Shown: positions 47,231-56,670 of the stretch, piece by piece
How positions within the stretch are numbered: position 1 is the stretch's first letter
Layout: each line of letters begins with the position of its first letter
The notes under the pieces: model-generated
What the model was told of the DNA's origin: nothing
Database searches by the model: none
The model's input: only the letters and a program-made list of their open reading frames with translations
Source of the DNA: Pseudochelatococcus lubricantis
Lineage (GTDB): Bacteria; Pseudomonadota; Alphaproteobacteria; Rhizobiales; Beijerinckiaceae
Assembly: GCF_042432495.1 (NCBI RefSeq)
Contig: NZ_JBHLXC010000002.1
Location: 930,001 to 994,000 of the forward strand
DNA length: 64,000 nucleotides
Direction of reading: 5' to 3'
Position numbers and translations under genes: made by a program

Positions 47231-48943
47231 TCATGGCGTCCATCGGAAAAGCCAGCTTTCGCTCACCGGCTTTTCGGCGGCCGTCAGTTCCAGCCGCAAT
47301 TCGCTGCTCGCTTCGTTGCCGGGATCGAGATCGAACAGAACCCGCACCAGCTTGCGCTCGGGATAGGTCCACACCCGCGTGTTGCCAACTGTTCCGCGCG
47401 AGGCGGACAGCGACACCTTCACCGCGGTGCCGATGTCCGGCCGCGCAAGCTCATCCCCCACGAAGGAGACGGCGAAGCGGCGCACGCGGCTGCCCGGCAG
47501 CGCGCCGATGCGCGTGCCGCGCACCAGCGCCAGGTTGGGCCGCTCGGGCAGGGACCAGCACCAGAACAGGCGCCACGAGAAGCGCGCCTCGGCGCCGGCC
47601 TCGATGGCCTGCGTCGGCCGCCAGTAGGAGATGATGTTGGGCGTGCCTTCCGACGTGGTGGGCACCTCGATGAGTTGAACCGCGCCTTCGCCCCATTCCT
47701 GAAGCGGCTCCACCCACAGGCTGGGGCGACGCTCGAAATGCTGCACATCGTCCTCATAGGCGCCAAAATCGCGCCCGCGCTGCAGCAGGCCGAAGCCCTT
47801 GGGACTCACGTCGAGGAAGGCGGATATCTGCAGCGTCTGCGGGTTGTCGACCGGCCGCCACAGCCATTCCGACCGTCCATTGTGGATTTGCAGGCCGCCG
47901 ATGTCGTGCACCGCGACGCGCGTATCCGGAACGGTCGACTGACGGATGGGGCCGAACAGGAAATTGGCGGTCGAGCCGCCGATGCCGATATGATCGAGGC
48001 GCGCGCGCGGAATGAGCGTGGCCTCGACATCGGTGATCGCCGTGTCGCCGGTGCGGAAGGTGAAGCGCACGACGCCGGCGACGCTTTCCGAATCGAGCAG
48101 GGCGTGGATGACGAGCACGCCGGAGCCCGCGAGCGGGCGCTCGATCCAGAAGGCGCGGAACTGCGGCAGTTCCTCGCCCTTGGCGTCCGCGGGGCGCAGC
48201 ATGAGCGTGTGCGCGTGCACGCCGTAGTTCTGCCCGCGTGCCTTGGCGCGGAAGAACGTCGCGCCCTGGAAGATGGCGACTTCCTGCGGCGCCTCGCCGG
48301 GAACGTCGGTATACATGCGGAAGCCGGAGAAATCGAGCGGCTCTTCAGCTGGTGCTGCGGGTGCGTTGGCGGCCTGTGCCGTGGCGGCCGGTGGCGTCCC
48401 GCCCACTCCCGGCGCCGGCTGTCCGGCGGTGGCCGGCTTGCCGAAATCGAACAGGTCGCGGGCATAGCGGACGCGCCGGATCGCGCCGTCGTCGACGGCG
48501 TAGAGCCGCACCGGGCTGGCGAAGATGAAGCCGCGGTGCAGCGGCTCGACCGTGAAGCCGCGCCCTTCGCCGTGCCAGAGATAGGAACCGGGCTTCGCGC
48601 GGATGCCGATATACTGGTCGTACGTCAGGTTGCTGAAATCGTCCGGCAGTTCCGACGGACTGTCGGTGTAAGGGCGCTTGGCGAGCAGGCGCGCGATCTC
48701 CAGCAGCCTGGCGGGATCGAACGTCTCCCCGTCGCCGACCGTCGCCAGCGCGGCTTCCAGAAAGGAGGGCTCCTGCGCGCGCGCCGGGCCCAGACCCGTG
48801 ACCGACGCGCCGGCAGCGGCAAGCCCGAGCGCCAGCGCGGCACGGCGGCTGACGGAGAACGCGCGGCTGTCGTCCGCCGCCGGAATCGGCGCGGTTTTTC
48901 CGGCAGAGGCGGTCTCACCAGCCATTGCAGCACTCTTCAGCAT
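47231..48943 (-). CDS. opgG: Glucan biosynthesis protein G
   Basis: 570 residues from MLKSAAMAGE at 48943, chosen because GAGG lies six bases upstream; ATGs at 49015, 48958 and 48925 are alternatives. A Tat-like signal (SVSRRAALALGLAAAGASVTGLG) ends near ARAQ. The mature protein has the MdoG fold, with LTYDQYIGIRAKPGSYLWHGEGRGF, LDFSGFR, and SEGTPNIISYWRP. OpgG acts in the periplasm with OpgH on the glucan backbone. First gene of the leftward opgG-opgH pair. Confidence 0.93.
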   Translation of the reverse strand: MLKSAAMAGETASAGKTAPIPAADDSRAFSVSRRAALALGLAAAGASVTGLGPARAQEPSFLEAALATVGDGETFDPARLLEIARLLAKRPYTDSPSELPDDFSNLTYDQYIGIRAKPGSYLWHGEGRGFTVEPLHRGFIFASPVRLYAVDDGAIRRVRYARDLFDFGKPATAGQPAPGVGGTPPAATAQAANAPAAPAEEPLDFSGFRMYTDVPGEAPQEVAIFQGATFFRAKARGQNYGVHAHTLMLRPADAKGEELPQFRAFWIERPLAGSGVLVIHALLDSESVAGVVRFTFRTGDTAITDVEATLIPRARLDHIGIGGSTANFLFGPIRQSTVPDTRVAVHDIGGLQIHNGRSEWLWRPVDNPQTLQISAFLDVSPKGFGLLQRGRDFGAYEDDVQHFERRPSLWVEPLQEWGEGAVQLIEVPTTSEGTPNIISYWRPTQAIEAGAEARFSWRLFWCWSLPERPNLALVRGTRIGALPGSRVRRFAVSFVGDELARPDIGTAVKVSLSASRGTVGNTRVWTYPERKLVRVLFDLDPGNEASSELRLELTAAEKPVSESWLFRWTP

Positions 48944-49598
48944 GTCGCACCTCGGCATGTCGCACTTGAATATCTCGAAAAATCCGGCTTCGTGGGAGAT
49001 TTGCGGGAAAATCATATCCTGAAAAGCAGTATATCCTGAAACATCGCATCAGAAGGCCTTGTTTAGCCGGGTCTGGTGGCGATTTGGGGGCGGGCTGCAA
49101 CAGTTTTTCGTGTTGTGGCACAGAGACCGGCAGGCAACGCGCCGCCCTTGCCGCGCCGGGATGCTCCCGGCAACGCTTGTTGGCGCCCATCCCGCCGGGG
49201 TTGTCGCCGCCGCGACCGTAAAAACGCGCAAGACCTGAAGGATGACACAACATCGCGATTTCTGCTGGATTGAAACGTGCCGGGCGCTTTGTAGCACGTC
49301 TGAATCACTCCATGTGAGGCCCGTTTATGTTTATTTTCAAAGTCGTTAAAAGAAGCTGCATCGCGGCCCGCCACCGGCCCGGAAAGGGTGGGCGCGGGTG
49401 CGCGAAAACCGGACCGGCTTCTGCGCGGCGCGCCACATCCGTCACGGCGGCGGTCTTTTTTACGTCGTATTCGCCGCGTCATTTTTCCTTTGTTCATTAA
49501 CCTCTGCACGTTAACGTCCGCCGTTATTGAGCCGCCGCGGGCGACCGGGCCCGTGCCGGCGACGGGAGCCTCAGCTTCCTGAACCATCGGAGCGGTCT
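48944..49598. other. 655-bp divergent intergenic region
   Basis: Separates leftward opgG from rightward glmU. It is AT-richer near 49320-49350 (GTTTATGTTTATTTTC) and 49485-49530 (TTCATTAACCTCTGCACG and GTTAACG), where promoters may lie. Two TTAA motifs at about 49498 and 49512 are ten bases apart, not the seven of a CtrA site. No gene was identified. Confidence 0.4.
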
Positions 49599-51005
49599 AT
49601 GTCTGCAGATCACGCTACCTTCTCCGCCGCTTCCGGCGCTTCGTTTCCGGCGCAAGGCCGCCGCGCGCTCGCGGTGGTGCTGGCGGCGGGCGAGGGCACG
49701 CGCATGCTTTCGCGCCTTCCCAAGATCCTGCACAGGATCGCCAACCGTCCGATCGTCTCCCACGTTCTGGACTCCGTCAGGGCGGCGGGCGTGGAATCGG
49801 TCGCCGTGGTCGTCGGGCCGGGGCGCGAGGACGTCGCGGCCGAGGTGCGCAGCACCGCACCCGGAGCCACCATCCACATCCAGCAGGAGCGGCTCGGCAC
49901 CGCCCATGCCGCGCTGGCGGCGCGCGCCGCGCTCGAAGCGGGGGCTGACGACATCATCATCGCCTTCGGCGACACGCCGCTCGTCGAACCGCAGACCTTC
50001 GACCGCCTGCGGGCCGCGCTGACAAAGGGCGCCTCGGTCGTCGTACTCGGCTTCGAGGCGAAGGACCCGACGGGCTACGGACGCCTGCTGATCGAGGACG
50101 GCGAACTCGTCGCCATCCGCGAGCATCGGGATGCAAGCGAGGCCGAGCGCGCCATCCGCCTCTGCAACGGCGGCATCATGGCTATCGCCGGCGCGCACGC
50201 GCTTCCCCTGCTGGAGAAGATCGACAACGCGAACGCCAAGGGCGAATACTACCTCACCGACGTGGTGGCGCATGCCCGCGCCGCCGGCCTGCACGCGAAG
50301 GCGCTGGTCGCCGGGGAGGAGGAACTCCTCGGCATCAACGATCGCGCGCAACTCGCCGCGGCGGAAGCCGTCATCCAGAAGCGCCTGCGGCTCGCGGCGT
50401 TCCGGGCCGGCGTCACTCTCGTGGCGCCGGAAACCGTGTTCTTCTCCTGGGACACGGCGCTGGGGCCCGATGTCGTCGTGGAGCCGCATGTGGTCTTCGG
50501 CCCCGGCGTCACTGTCGAGGAAGGTGCCGTGGTGCATGCCTTCTCGCATCTTGCCGGTGCGGTGGTGCGCTCGGGCGCGGATGTCGGGCCGTTCGCGCGG
50601 CTGCGTCCCGGCGCGGACGTCGGCACGGGCGCGCATGTCGGCAATTTCGTCGAGATCAAGAACGCGAAGCTCGGCGAGGGCGTCAAGGCCGGCCATCTCT
50701 CCTATCTGGGCGATGCCGAGATCGGTGCGGGCACCAACATCGGCGCCGGCACGATCACCTGCAACTACGATGGCTACAGCAAGCACCGCACGCTGATCGG
50801 CAGCGGGGCGTTCATCGGCTCGAACTCGTCGCTGGTCGCGCCCGTCAGCATCGGCGACGGCGCCTACACGGGTTCGGGCTCCGTGGTGACGCGCGATGTG
50901 CCCGCCGACGCGCTGGCCCTGGGGCGCGCGCAGCAGGTGGTCAAGGAGGGCTGGGCGGCGAGGTTGCGCGAGTTCCGCGCCGCCGTGAAAACCGGCAAGT
51001 CATAA
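49599..51005 (+). CDS. glmU: Bifunctional UDP-GlcNAc pyrophosphorylase / GlcN-1-P acetyltransferase
   Basis: 468 residues from the ATG at 49599 after CGGAGCGG; the earlier frame from 49527 was rejected. The N-terminal uridyltransferase has [18 protein letters not shown] and the C-terminal left-handed beta-helix has hexapeptide repeats (about 260-440), with [13 protein letters not shown] and [17 protein letters not shown]. It makes UDP-N-acetylglucosamine for peptidoglycan and lipid A. 84 bp before glmS, the preceding enzyme of the pathway. Confidence 0.95.
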   Translation: MSADHATFSAASGASFPAQGRRALAVVLAAGEGTRMLSRLPKILHRIANRPIVSHVLDSVRAAGVESVAVVVGPGREDVAAEVRSTAPGATIHIQQERLGTAHAALAARAALEAGADDIIIAFGDTPLVEPQTFDRLRAALTKGASVVVLGFEAKDPTGYGRLLIEDGELVAIREHRDASEAERAIRLCNGGIMAIAGAHALPLLEKIDNANAKGEYYLTDVVAHARAAGLHAKALVAGEEELLGINDRAQLAAAEAVIQKRLRLAAFRAGVTLVAPETVFFSWDTALGPDVVVEPHVVFGPGVTVEEGAVVHAFSHLAGAVVRSGADVGPFARLRPGADVGTGAHVGNFVEIKNAKLGEGVKAGHLSYLGDAEIGAGTNIGAGTITCNYDGYSKHRTLIGSGAFIGSNSSLVAPVSIGDGAYTGSGSVVTRDVPADALALGRAQQVVKEGWAARLREFRAAVKTGKS

Positions 51006-51089
51006 ACGGTCATCTAACGTGATTTGGGCTGTACGCTGCGGTTCGGCTAAACATGTGCCGCGATTCACTGGCAACGATTGGAAGTGTGC

Positions 51090-52916
51090 ATGTGCGGCAT
51101 CATCGCTATTCTTGGTAAATCGGCAGTTGCGACGGCTCTCGTCGATGCGCTGAAGCGGCTGGAATATCGGGGTTACGATTCGGCCGGCGTCGCCACACTT
51201 GAGGACGGGGTGCTGACGCGCGTGCGCGCGGAGGGCAAACTGCGCAATCTGGAAGCGCGGCTCGCCGAGCATCCGCTCCATGGCCATGTCGGCATCGGCC
51301 ACACCCGCTGGGCGACGCACGGCCGCCCGACCGAGATCAACGCCCATCCGCACGCCACCGGCCGCGTGGCCGTGGTGCACAACGGCATCATCGAGAACTT
51401 CCGCGAACTGCGCGACGCGCTTGCCCGCGACGGCGCCGTGTTCCATACGCAGACGGACACCGAGGTCGTCGCGCTGCTGGTTGACCATGCGCTGGAGCGG
51501 GGGCTTTCGCCTGTCGAGGCGGTGTGCGAGACGCTTCCGCGCCTCAAGGGCGCCTTCGCGCTGGCCTTCCTCTTCGCGGGCGAGGAGGATCTGCTGATCG
51601 GCGCCCGGCAGGGCGCCCCGCTCGCCATCGGCTTCGGCGACGGCGAGAACTATCTGGGATCGGACGCACTGGCGCTCGCGCCCTTCACGGACCGCATCGC
51701 CTATCTGGAAGACGGCGACTGGGCCGTGCTGTCGCGGTCCGCCGTCACCGTCTACGACGCCGGCAACCGGGAGGTGACACGCCCTGTCAGCCTGATTCCC
51801 GCCGGCACGCTGCTCGCGGACAAGGGCAACTACAGCCATTTCATGGCGAAGGAAATTCACGAGCAGCCGGAAGTGGTGGGCCGCACCGTCGCCCATTATG
51901 TCGACCTCGCGACGGGCACGGTGCGTTTGCCGGAGGAGGTGGCGATCGACTTCGCGGCCATCGACCGGCTGGCGATCGCCGCCTGCGGTACGGCCTATTA
52001 TGCCGGCATTATCGCCAAATACTGGTTCGAGCAGCTTGCCCGCCTGCCGGTCGAGATCGACGTCGCCTCCGAGTTCCGCTATCGCGAACCGCCGCTGACC
52101 GGGCGCGGGCTCGCACTGTTCATCTCGCAATCGGGCGAAACGGCGGATACGCTTGCCTCCCTGCGCTATGCGAAAGCGGCCGGCTGGCCGGCGCTCGCCG
52201 TGGTGAACGTCGCGACCTCCACCATCGCGCGCGAAAGCGACGTGGTGGCGCCGACGCTGGCGGGCCCCGAGATCGGCGTGGCCTCGACGAAGGCCTTCAC
52301 CTGCCAGCTCGCGGTGTTGCTGGCGCTCGCCATCCACGCCGGCCGCGTGCGCGGCGTTCTTTCGGCGCAGGAGGAGCAGGAACTTGTCGACGCGCTCGTC
52401 GGCGTGCCCTCCCATATGACGAAGGTGCTGGCGCGCGAGACGCAGGTCGAGCAGGTGGCGCGCGACCTGGCGAAGGCCCGCGATGTGCTCTATCTCGGGC
52501 GCGGCCTGTCCTATGCGCTGGCGCTCGAAGGCGCGCTGAAGCTGAAGGAACTGTCCTATATCCACGCCGAGGGCTATGCCGCGGGCGAACTGAAGCACGG
52601 CCCCATCGCGCTCATCGACGAGGCGATGCCGGTCATCGTGCTGGCGCCGCGCGACAAGGTTTTCGAGAAGACGGTCTCCAACGTACAGGAAGTCGCCGCG
52701 CGCGGCGGCCGCATCATCCTGATCGGCGATGCGCATGCGGCCGGGGAGGCTGGCCTTGCCGGCGAAACGGCTGTCGTGATGCCGGAGGTGCACCCGGCCG
52801 TTGTGCCGCTGCTCTATGCGCTGCCGGTGCAGCTTCTGTCCTACCACACGGCCCGCGTAATGGGGAAGGACGTCGACCAGCCGCGCAATCTGGCGAAATC
52901 CGTGACGGTGGAATAG
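51090..52916 (+). CDS. glmS: Glutamine-fructose-6-phosphate transaminase
   Basis: 608 residues. The start is ATG at 51090 because the following Cys2 (MCGIIAILG) must become the free N-terminal nucleophile; the frame's TTG at 51078 would bury it. The class II amidotransferase domain shows GHTRWATHGRP and HNGIIENF. Two SIS domains follow (FISQSGETADTLASLR and YLGRGLSYALALEGALKLKELSYIHAEGYAAGELKHGPIAL). It makes glucosamine-6-phosphate. The leader is 84 bp with no ribozyme-like structure. Confidence 0.96.
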   Translation: MCGIIAILGKSAVATALVDALKRLEYRGYDSAGVATLEDGVLTRVRAEGKLRNLEARLAEHPLHGHVGIGHTRWATHGRPTEINAHPHATGRVAVVHNGIIENFRELRDALARDGAVFHTQTDTEVVALLVDHALERGLSPVEAVCETLPRLKGAFALAFLFAGEEDLLIGARQGAPLAIGFGDGENYLGSDALALAPFTDRIAYLEDGDWAVLSRSAVTVYDAGNREVTRPVSLIPAGTLLADKGNYSHFMAKEIHEQPEVVGRTVAHYVDLATGTVRLPEEVAIDFAAIDRLAIAACGTAYYAGIIAKYWFEQLARLPVEIDVASEFRYREPPLTGRGLALFISQSGETADTLASLRYAKAAGWPALAVVNVATSTIARESDVVAPTLAGPEIGVASTKAFTCQLAVLLALAIHAGRVRGVLSAQEEQELVDALVGVPSHMTKVLARETQVEQVARDLAKARDVLYLGRGLSYALALEGALKLKELSYIHAEGYAAGELKHGPIALIDEAMPVIVLAPRDKVFEKTVSNVQEVAARGGRIILIGDAHAAGEAGLAGETAVVMPEVHPAVVPLLYALPVQLLSYHTARVMGKDVDQPRNLAKSVTVE

Positions 52917-53005
52917 CGCATCAAACCGAAAAACGGATTCTGTTTCTTGGTAAGCTCGATGCACATCCAAACGGTACGGACACCGGGCTGCCCCTATCGG
53001 CTGCC

Positions 53006-53048
53006 TTAGATCATGTCAGCATTTCACCGAAACGCTGACATGATCTAA
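53006..53048. repeat. Palindrome with TTTCA core, copy 3
   Basis: TTAGATCATGTCAGC (53006-53020) pairs perfectly with GCTGACATGATCTAA (53034-53048). The centre GCATTTCACCGAAACGC (53019-53035) is the shared core. It sits beside the module at 53055-53109 and is the hairpin partner of that module on the minus strand. Confidence 0.75.
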
Positions 53049-53054
53049 CTCTTT

Positions 53055-53109
53055 GATTTTGAGCGAATTCTGATCGATCAAATGATTCCATTTGATCGGA
53101 ACGCGCTCC
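53055..53109 (-). repeat. Intergenic repeat module, intact copy in reverse orientation
   Basis: Read on the minus strand it gives GAGCGCGTTCCGATCAAATG, a short loop, CATTTGATC, then GATCAGAATTCGCTCAAAAT. Relative to the copy at 57428 the stem differs at one pair (GATCAGATG to GATCAAATG) and the opposite strand changes to match, so pairing is kept. Confidence 0.75.
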
Positions 53110-53165
53110 AAAGCGTTTTCAAGCAAAGTGGATACCGGTTTGCGTTAAGAAAGCGCGTAATATCA
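53110..53165. repeat. Repeat-like segment adjoining the palindromes
   Basis: AAAGCGTTTTCAAGCAAAGT followed by GGATACCGGTTTGCG and GAAAGCGCG. From memory, very similar strings recur between genes of many Hyphomicrobiales; only one copy is present in this window, so repeat status is by general knowledge. Confidence 0.5.
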
Positions 53166-53171
53166 AAAACT

Positions 53172-53212
53172 TATAGCATTTCTGCGTTTCAATGAAATGT
53201 CGAAATGCTATA
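53172..53212. repeat. Palindrome with TTTCA core, copy 4
   Basis: TATAGCATTTC (53172-53182) pairs with GAAATGCTATA (53202-53212) around the core GCGTTTCAATGAAATGT (53184-53200). The core follows the pattern GYRTTTCANYGAAAYGY also found at 10590 and 53019. GCCGG follows, as at 10621. Confidence 0.7.
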
Positions 53213-53256
53213 GCCGGCATGCGTGCCGGAGGAGGGGGGCACGGTCTTGGCCGCGC

Positions 53257-54369
53257 TCACTCCGCAAGCTCGGCTGCGACATACTCGGCGATCGCGAGGG
53301 AGGCGGTGAGACCGGGGCTTTCGATGCCGAAGAGGTTCACCAGTCCCGGCAGGCCGTGCGTTGCCGCTCCGTCGATGCGGAAATCGGCTGCGGGCTCGCC
53401 GGGTCCCGATATCTTGGGGCGCACGCCGGAGAAGGTGGCCTCCAGCGCATCGGCTGGCAGCGCCGGCCAGTATTTGCGGATCTCGCGCTCGAAATGCGCC
53501 TTGCGCCCGCCGTCGACGCTGTAATCCACCTCCTCGATCCATTCGACATCCGGACCGAAACGCATGCCGCCGCCGAGGTCCAGCGTTAGATGTACGCCGA
53601 GGCCGCCGGGTTCCGGCACCGGATAGACGAGATGCGAGAACACAGGGCGCCCGGGAAGGGCGTAATAGGTGCCGCGCGCAAAGTAGGCTTTCGGCACATG
53701 GGCGGAAGACAGGCCCGCGATCCGCCCCGCCACACGAGGAGCCGCGCAGCCGGCGGCGTTGATCAGCAGGCGCGTCGCCAGCGTGAAGCCGTCCCCGGTG
53801 GCCGTGTTCACGGTGTCGACTTCGAAACCCGCCGGGGTGGCGCGGATGGCGGTGGCCTCGGTGTTGAGGCTGAGCATGGCGCCGCGCGCCTCGGCCTCGC
53901 CCAGCAGGGCCAGCATGTAGCCGTGGCTGTCGACAATGCCCGTCGACGGTGACATCAGCGCCGAGACGCAATGCACCTCGGGCTCGATTTCGTGCGTCTC
54001 CTCCGCGCTCAGGCGATGCAGATCGTTGACGCCGCAGGCGGCCGCGCGGTGCAGGATTTCGTCCAGCACCGGCTGCTGTGCAAGATCGGTCGCCACGATG
54101 AGCTTGCCGCAGCGGCTGTGCGCGACGCCGTGGCTGGCCGCGAACGCATAGAGCATGTCGCGACCGCGCACGCATAGCCGCGCCTTCAGGCTTCCGGGAG
54201 TGTAATAGAGCCCGGCGTGGATGACTTCCGAATTGCGCGAACTCGTCTCGGTCCCGAAGGCGTCGTTGCGTTCGAGAACAACGGTCTCGCGTCCCGCGGC
54301 GGCCATGGCGCGCGCCACGGCCAGCCCCACCACACCGGCGCCGATCACGACGCAGTCTACATGCTCCAT
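53257..54369 (-). CDS. L-2-hydroxyglutarate-oxidase-like FAD oxidoreductase
   Basis: 370 residues of the DAO superfamily. FAD motif [19 protein letters not shown] (residues 8-26), then [25 protein letters not shown], which is typical of L-2-hydroxyglutarate dehydrogenase/LhgO and relatives, and [23 protein letters not shown] and [17 protein letters not shown] later. Substrate is probably a 2-hydroxyacid or an amino-acid-like compound. It lies 24 bp after livF on the same strand, so it probably belongs to the divergent transport and hydrolase cluster. Confidence 0.85.
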   Translation of the reverse strand: MEHVDCVVIGAGVVGLAVARAMAAAGRETVVLERNDAFGTETSSRNSEVIHAGLYYTPGSLKARLCVRGRDMLYAFAASHGVAHSRCGKLIVATDLAQQPVLDEILHRAAACGVNDLHRLSAEETHEIEPEVHCVSALMSPSTGIVDSHGYMLALLGEAEARGAMLSLNTEATAIRATPAGFEVDTVNTATGDGFTLATRLLINAAGCAAPRVAGRIAGLSSAHVPKAYFARGTYYALPGRPVFSHLVYPVPEPGGLGVHLTLDLGGGMRFGPDVEWIEEVDYSVDGGRKAHFEREIRKYWPALPADALEATFSGVRPKISGPGEPAADFRIDGAATHGLPGLVNLFGIESPGLTASLAIAEYVAAELAE

Positions 54370-54393
54370 CGGCTTCCCCTGTTCATCCGGCCG

Positions 54394-55110
54394 TCACGCA
54401 GCAGTGTAGCCGAAATAGGCCTGCTCCAGGGCCTCGTCGCTGCCGATTTCGTCGACGCCGGCGTTCAGGACCACCTGGCCGTTACGCAGGATGTAGATAT
54501 GTGTCGCAAGATCGAGAATACGAGCCGTCGACTGCTCGACGATCAGCAGCGTCAGGCCGCTTTCCTTGTTGAGCTGCCGCAGGCTCTCGTAGACCTGGTC
54601 GATGATGAGGGGGGCGAGGCCCAGCGACGGCTCGTCGATCATGATGAGCGAGGGTTGCTGCAGAATGGCGCGGGCGATGGCGAGCTGCTGCTGTTCGCCG
54701 CCGGACAGGTGGCCGGCGATGCCCTTGTAGCGTGCGCGCAGGACCGGAAAGGTATCGAGCACCCCCTCGACGTCGCGCTGGACGCCCGCCCGATCGCTGC
54801 GCCCCATCCCGCCGAGGGCGAGGTTTTCTTCCACGCTGAGGGTGCGGAAGATGCTGCGCCCTTCCGGCACAAGGACGAGGCCTTCGCGGCAGAGCTGCTC
54901 CGGGGCCCGGCCCACAATGCTCTTGCCGTTGAAGGTGATGGTGCCGCCGAAGGGCGCCTGCAGCCCTGAAATGGTTTTCAGCAGAGTCGATTTGCCGGCG
55001 CCGTTGGGCCCGACCACGAAGACGATTTCACCCTTGCCGACGGCAAGATCGATTCCCCCGAGCGCCGTCAGGCGCCCGTACCCGGCGCGAAGGCCTTCCA
55101 CTTTCAGCAT
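54394..55110 (-). CDS. livF: Branched-chain-amino-acid-type ABC ATPase, LivF-like
   Basis: 238 residues from MLKVEGLRAGYG; the upstream open frame reaches across the divergent promoter and was rejected. Walker A GPNGAGKSTLLKTISG, signature LSGGEQQQLAIARAIL, Walker B IMIDEPSLGLAP and PEGRSIFRTLSVEENL are typical of LivF/UrtE. Here it is separated from the other transporter genes by a divergent promoter and precedes the FAD oxidase. Confidence 0.9.
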   Translation of the reverse strand: MLKVEGLRAGYGRLTALGGIDLAVGKGEIVFVVGPNGAGKSTLLKTISGLQAPFGGTITFNGKSIVGRAPEQLCREGLVLVPEGRSIFRTLSVEENLALGGMGRSDRAGVQRDVEGVLDTFPVLRARYKGIAGHLSGGEQQQLAIARAILQQPSLIMIDEPSLGLAPLIIDQVYESLRQLNKESGLTLLIVEQSTARILDLATHIYILRNGQVVLNAGVDEIGSDEALEQAYFGYTAA

Positions 55111-55195
55111 GTTTTCCCCTGTCTGTCCGGACGCTCCTGCGGCTTGTCGGAGCCGGGGCGTCTCTCTCGACGATGGTTGGAGCATAGCCTTCAAA

Positions 55196-55211
55196 TCTGT
55201 CCACAGTCCAC
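55196..55211. promoter_or_regulatory. Candidate operator, direct-repeat copy 1
   Basis: TCTGTCCACAGTCCAC, identical to the copy at 55268-55283 and 72 bp from it, in the divergent region between livF and the binding-protein gene. It contains GTCCAC twice, seven bases apart. It lies about 85 bp upstream of the livF start. Confidence 0.55.
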
Positions 55212-55241
55212 TGTTTGACGCCCCGGTTGTGAAATTTTTTG

Positions 55242-55283
55242 TTGACTTGGGGCCGGCGTGCGTTTCTTCTGTCCACAGTCCAC
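55242..55283 (+). promoter_or_regulatory. Candidate promoter and operator copy 2 of the binding-protein operon
   Basis: TTGACT at 55242 with TCTTCT 17 bases later is a weak promoter match. TCTGTCCACAGTCCAC at 55268-55283 overlaps its start region. A GTGGAC at 55293-55298 pairs with GTCCAC at 55278-55283 as an inverted repeat with a 9-base spacer. The FadR-type regulator encoded downstream is the obvious candidate to bind here. Confidence 0.45.
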
Positions 55284-55332
55284 GATTTAAGCGTGGACAA
55301 CAATAAAAATTGATCCACAGGGGTAAAGCAAT

Positions 55333-56535
55333 ATGGGTGCCAAGTTTACACTTGGGCTGGCGTTCGCTGCTGGCCTGGGGCTCCTGTCCGCTGCGGGAGC
55401 GCGGGCTGAGGAGCCGATCCGTATCGGCTTCGCGATCGCGCAATCGGGCTGGCTGTCGAACTACGATCTGCCCCCGTTCCGGGCGGCTGTGACGAAAATT
55501 GACGAGATCAACGCGGCCGGCGGCCTGCTGGGCAGGCAAATTGCCTATACCGCCGCCGACACCAAGACCGACCAGGAGCGTTCCGCCTCCATCGGTTCCG
55601 AGATGGTCAACGGCGGCGTGGACCTGCTCGTGGTCTCCTGCGACTACGACTTCGGCGCCCCGGCGGCACTCGCCGCCAATCAGGCCGGCATCATCACCAT
55701 CAGCCTCTGCGCCGCCGATCCCAAGATGGGGGTTCAGGGTGTCGGCCCGTATGCCTTCACGGCAACTTCCGCTGCCCAGGCAGAGGGCGTGGCCATGGCG
55801 GAATACGCCCGGACCAAGATGGGGCTCAAGACCGCCTATGTTCTTGAGGATTCCATCATCGAGTACAACAAGTCCGCCTGCGCGGGCTTCAGGTCCGCCT
55901 TCACGGCGGGCGGCGGCGCGGCGGCGATCCTCGGCTCCGACACGTTTCGCAACGAGGATCCCTCGATCGCGGCGCAGATCACCCGCATAAAGGCGCTACC
56001 GGCGGCGCCCGATGCGATCTATCTCTGCTCGGTGACGCCGGGTGGCGCCTCGGCCGTCCGCCAGTTGCGCGCCGCGGGCATCGACACGCCGATCCTTGCC
56101 AGCACTGCCATGGTCGACAACTATTGGCTGAACGCCGTGCCTGGCCTCAAGGACTTCTATCTGCCCGGTCTGATGTCGCTCTACGGCGACGACCCGCGTC
56201 CCGAGATGGCGACCTTTCTGGAGGCATTCCGGAAGCGCTGGAACGAGCCGCCGGTCTCCTCCTACGCGGTCCTCGGCTACAGCATGATCGAGGCCTGGGC
56301 GCGGGCGGTCGAGAAGGCGGGCACGGTGAAGGCCGATCCCGTGCTCGCGGTGATGAACAGCTTCCGGGACGAGCCGTTCACCGCTGGCCCCACCACTTTC
56401 ACCGACCAGATGCACATCCAGCTCAACCGCCCCTGGCTCATCATGAAGGTCGAGAACGACTCCTTCCACGCTGTCGAACTCTTCCGCAACACGATCGTGC
56501 CGGACATGAAGCTGCTGTTCCGCGTCGGGCAATGA
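55333..56535 (+). CDS. LivK-type periplasmic binding protein
   Basis: 400 residues with a signal peptide (about residues 1-25, ending ARAEE). The mature part is the type I periplasmic-binding fold of branched-chain amino acid and amide binding proteins: IRIGFAIAQSGWLSNYDLPPF, GRQIAYTAADTKTDQERS, LGYSMIEAWARAVEKAG and a C-terminal FTDQMHIQLNRPWLIMKV. It delivers substrate to LivHM; the ligand is inferred from the linked hydantoinase to be a cyclic amide or its amino acid derivative. Confidence 0.9.
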   Translation: MGAKFTLGLAFAAGLGLLSAAGARAEEPIRIGFAIAQSGWLSNYDLPPFRAAVTKIDEINAAGGLLGRQIAYTAADTKTDQERSASIGSEMVNGGVDLLVVSCDYDFGAPAALAANQAGIITISLCAADPKMGVQGVGPYAFTATSAAQAEGVAMAEYARTKMGLKTAYVLEDSIIEYNKSACAGFRSAFTAGGGAAAILGSDTFRNEDPSIAAQITRIKALPAAPDAIYLCSVTPGGASAVRQLRAAGIDTPILASTAMVDNYWLNAVPGLKDFYLPGLMSLYGDDPRPEMATFLEAFRKRWNEPPVSSYAVLGYSMIEAWARAVEKAGTVKADPVLAVMNSFRDEPFTAGPTTFTDQMHIQLNRPWLIMKVENDSFHAVELFRNTIVPDMKLLFRVGQ

Positions 56536-56670
56536 TGCGTTTTCCGCCATCTGCCTGATAAGTCCAGGCCTGCCGCGCAATCCCTTGCGGTGCGCCTGGT
56601 CCCGGTCCCTCCGTCGTCGCCGTATCCGTCTTCCGGGCGAGGGAGAGGTGTATCTTCACGGAAAGCAGCA

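Larger units (their letters stand above)
52917..53256. other. 340-bp intergenic region of stacked repeats
   Basis: Between convergent glmS and an FAD oxidase. It is composed almost wholly of palindromic repeats: 53006-53048, the reverse-oriented module 53055-53109, a further repeat-like segment 53110-53165, and the palindrome 53172-53212. No gene is seen. Confidence 0.7.

Noticed and set aside
49497..49516. CtrA site before glmU
   Set aside because: Two TTAA motifs are spaced by ten bases instead of seven.
51006..51089. glmS ribozyme upstream of glmS
   Set aside because: Only 84 bp of leader and no supporting structure; the ribozyme is essentially a Gram-positive feature.
51000..52970. 656-codon antisense frame over glmS
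   Set aside because: Shadow of glmS with no family motif.
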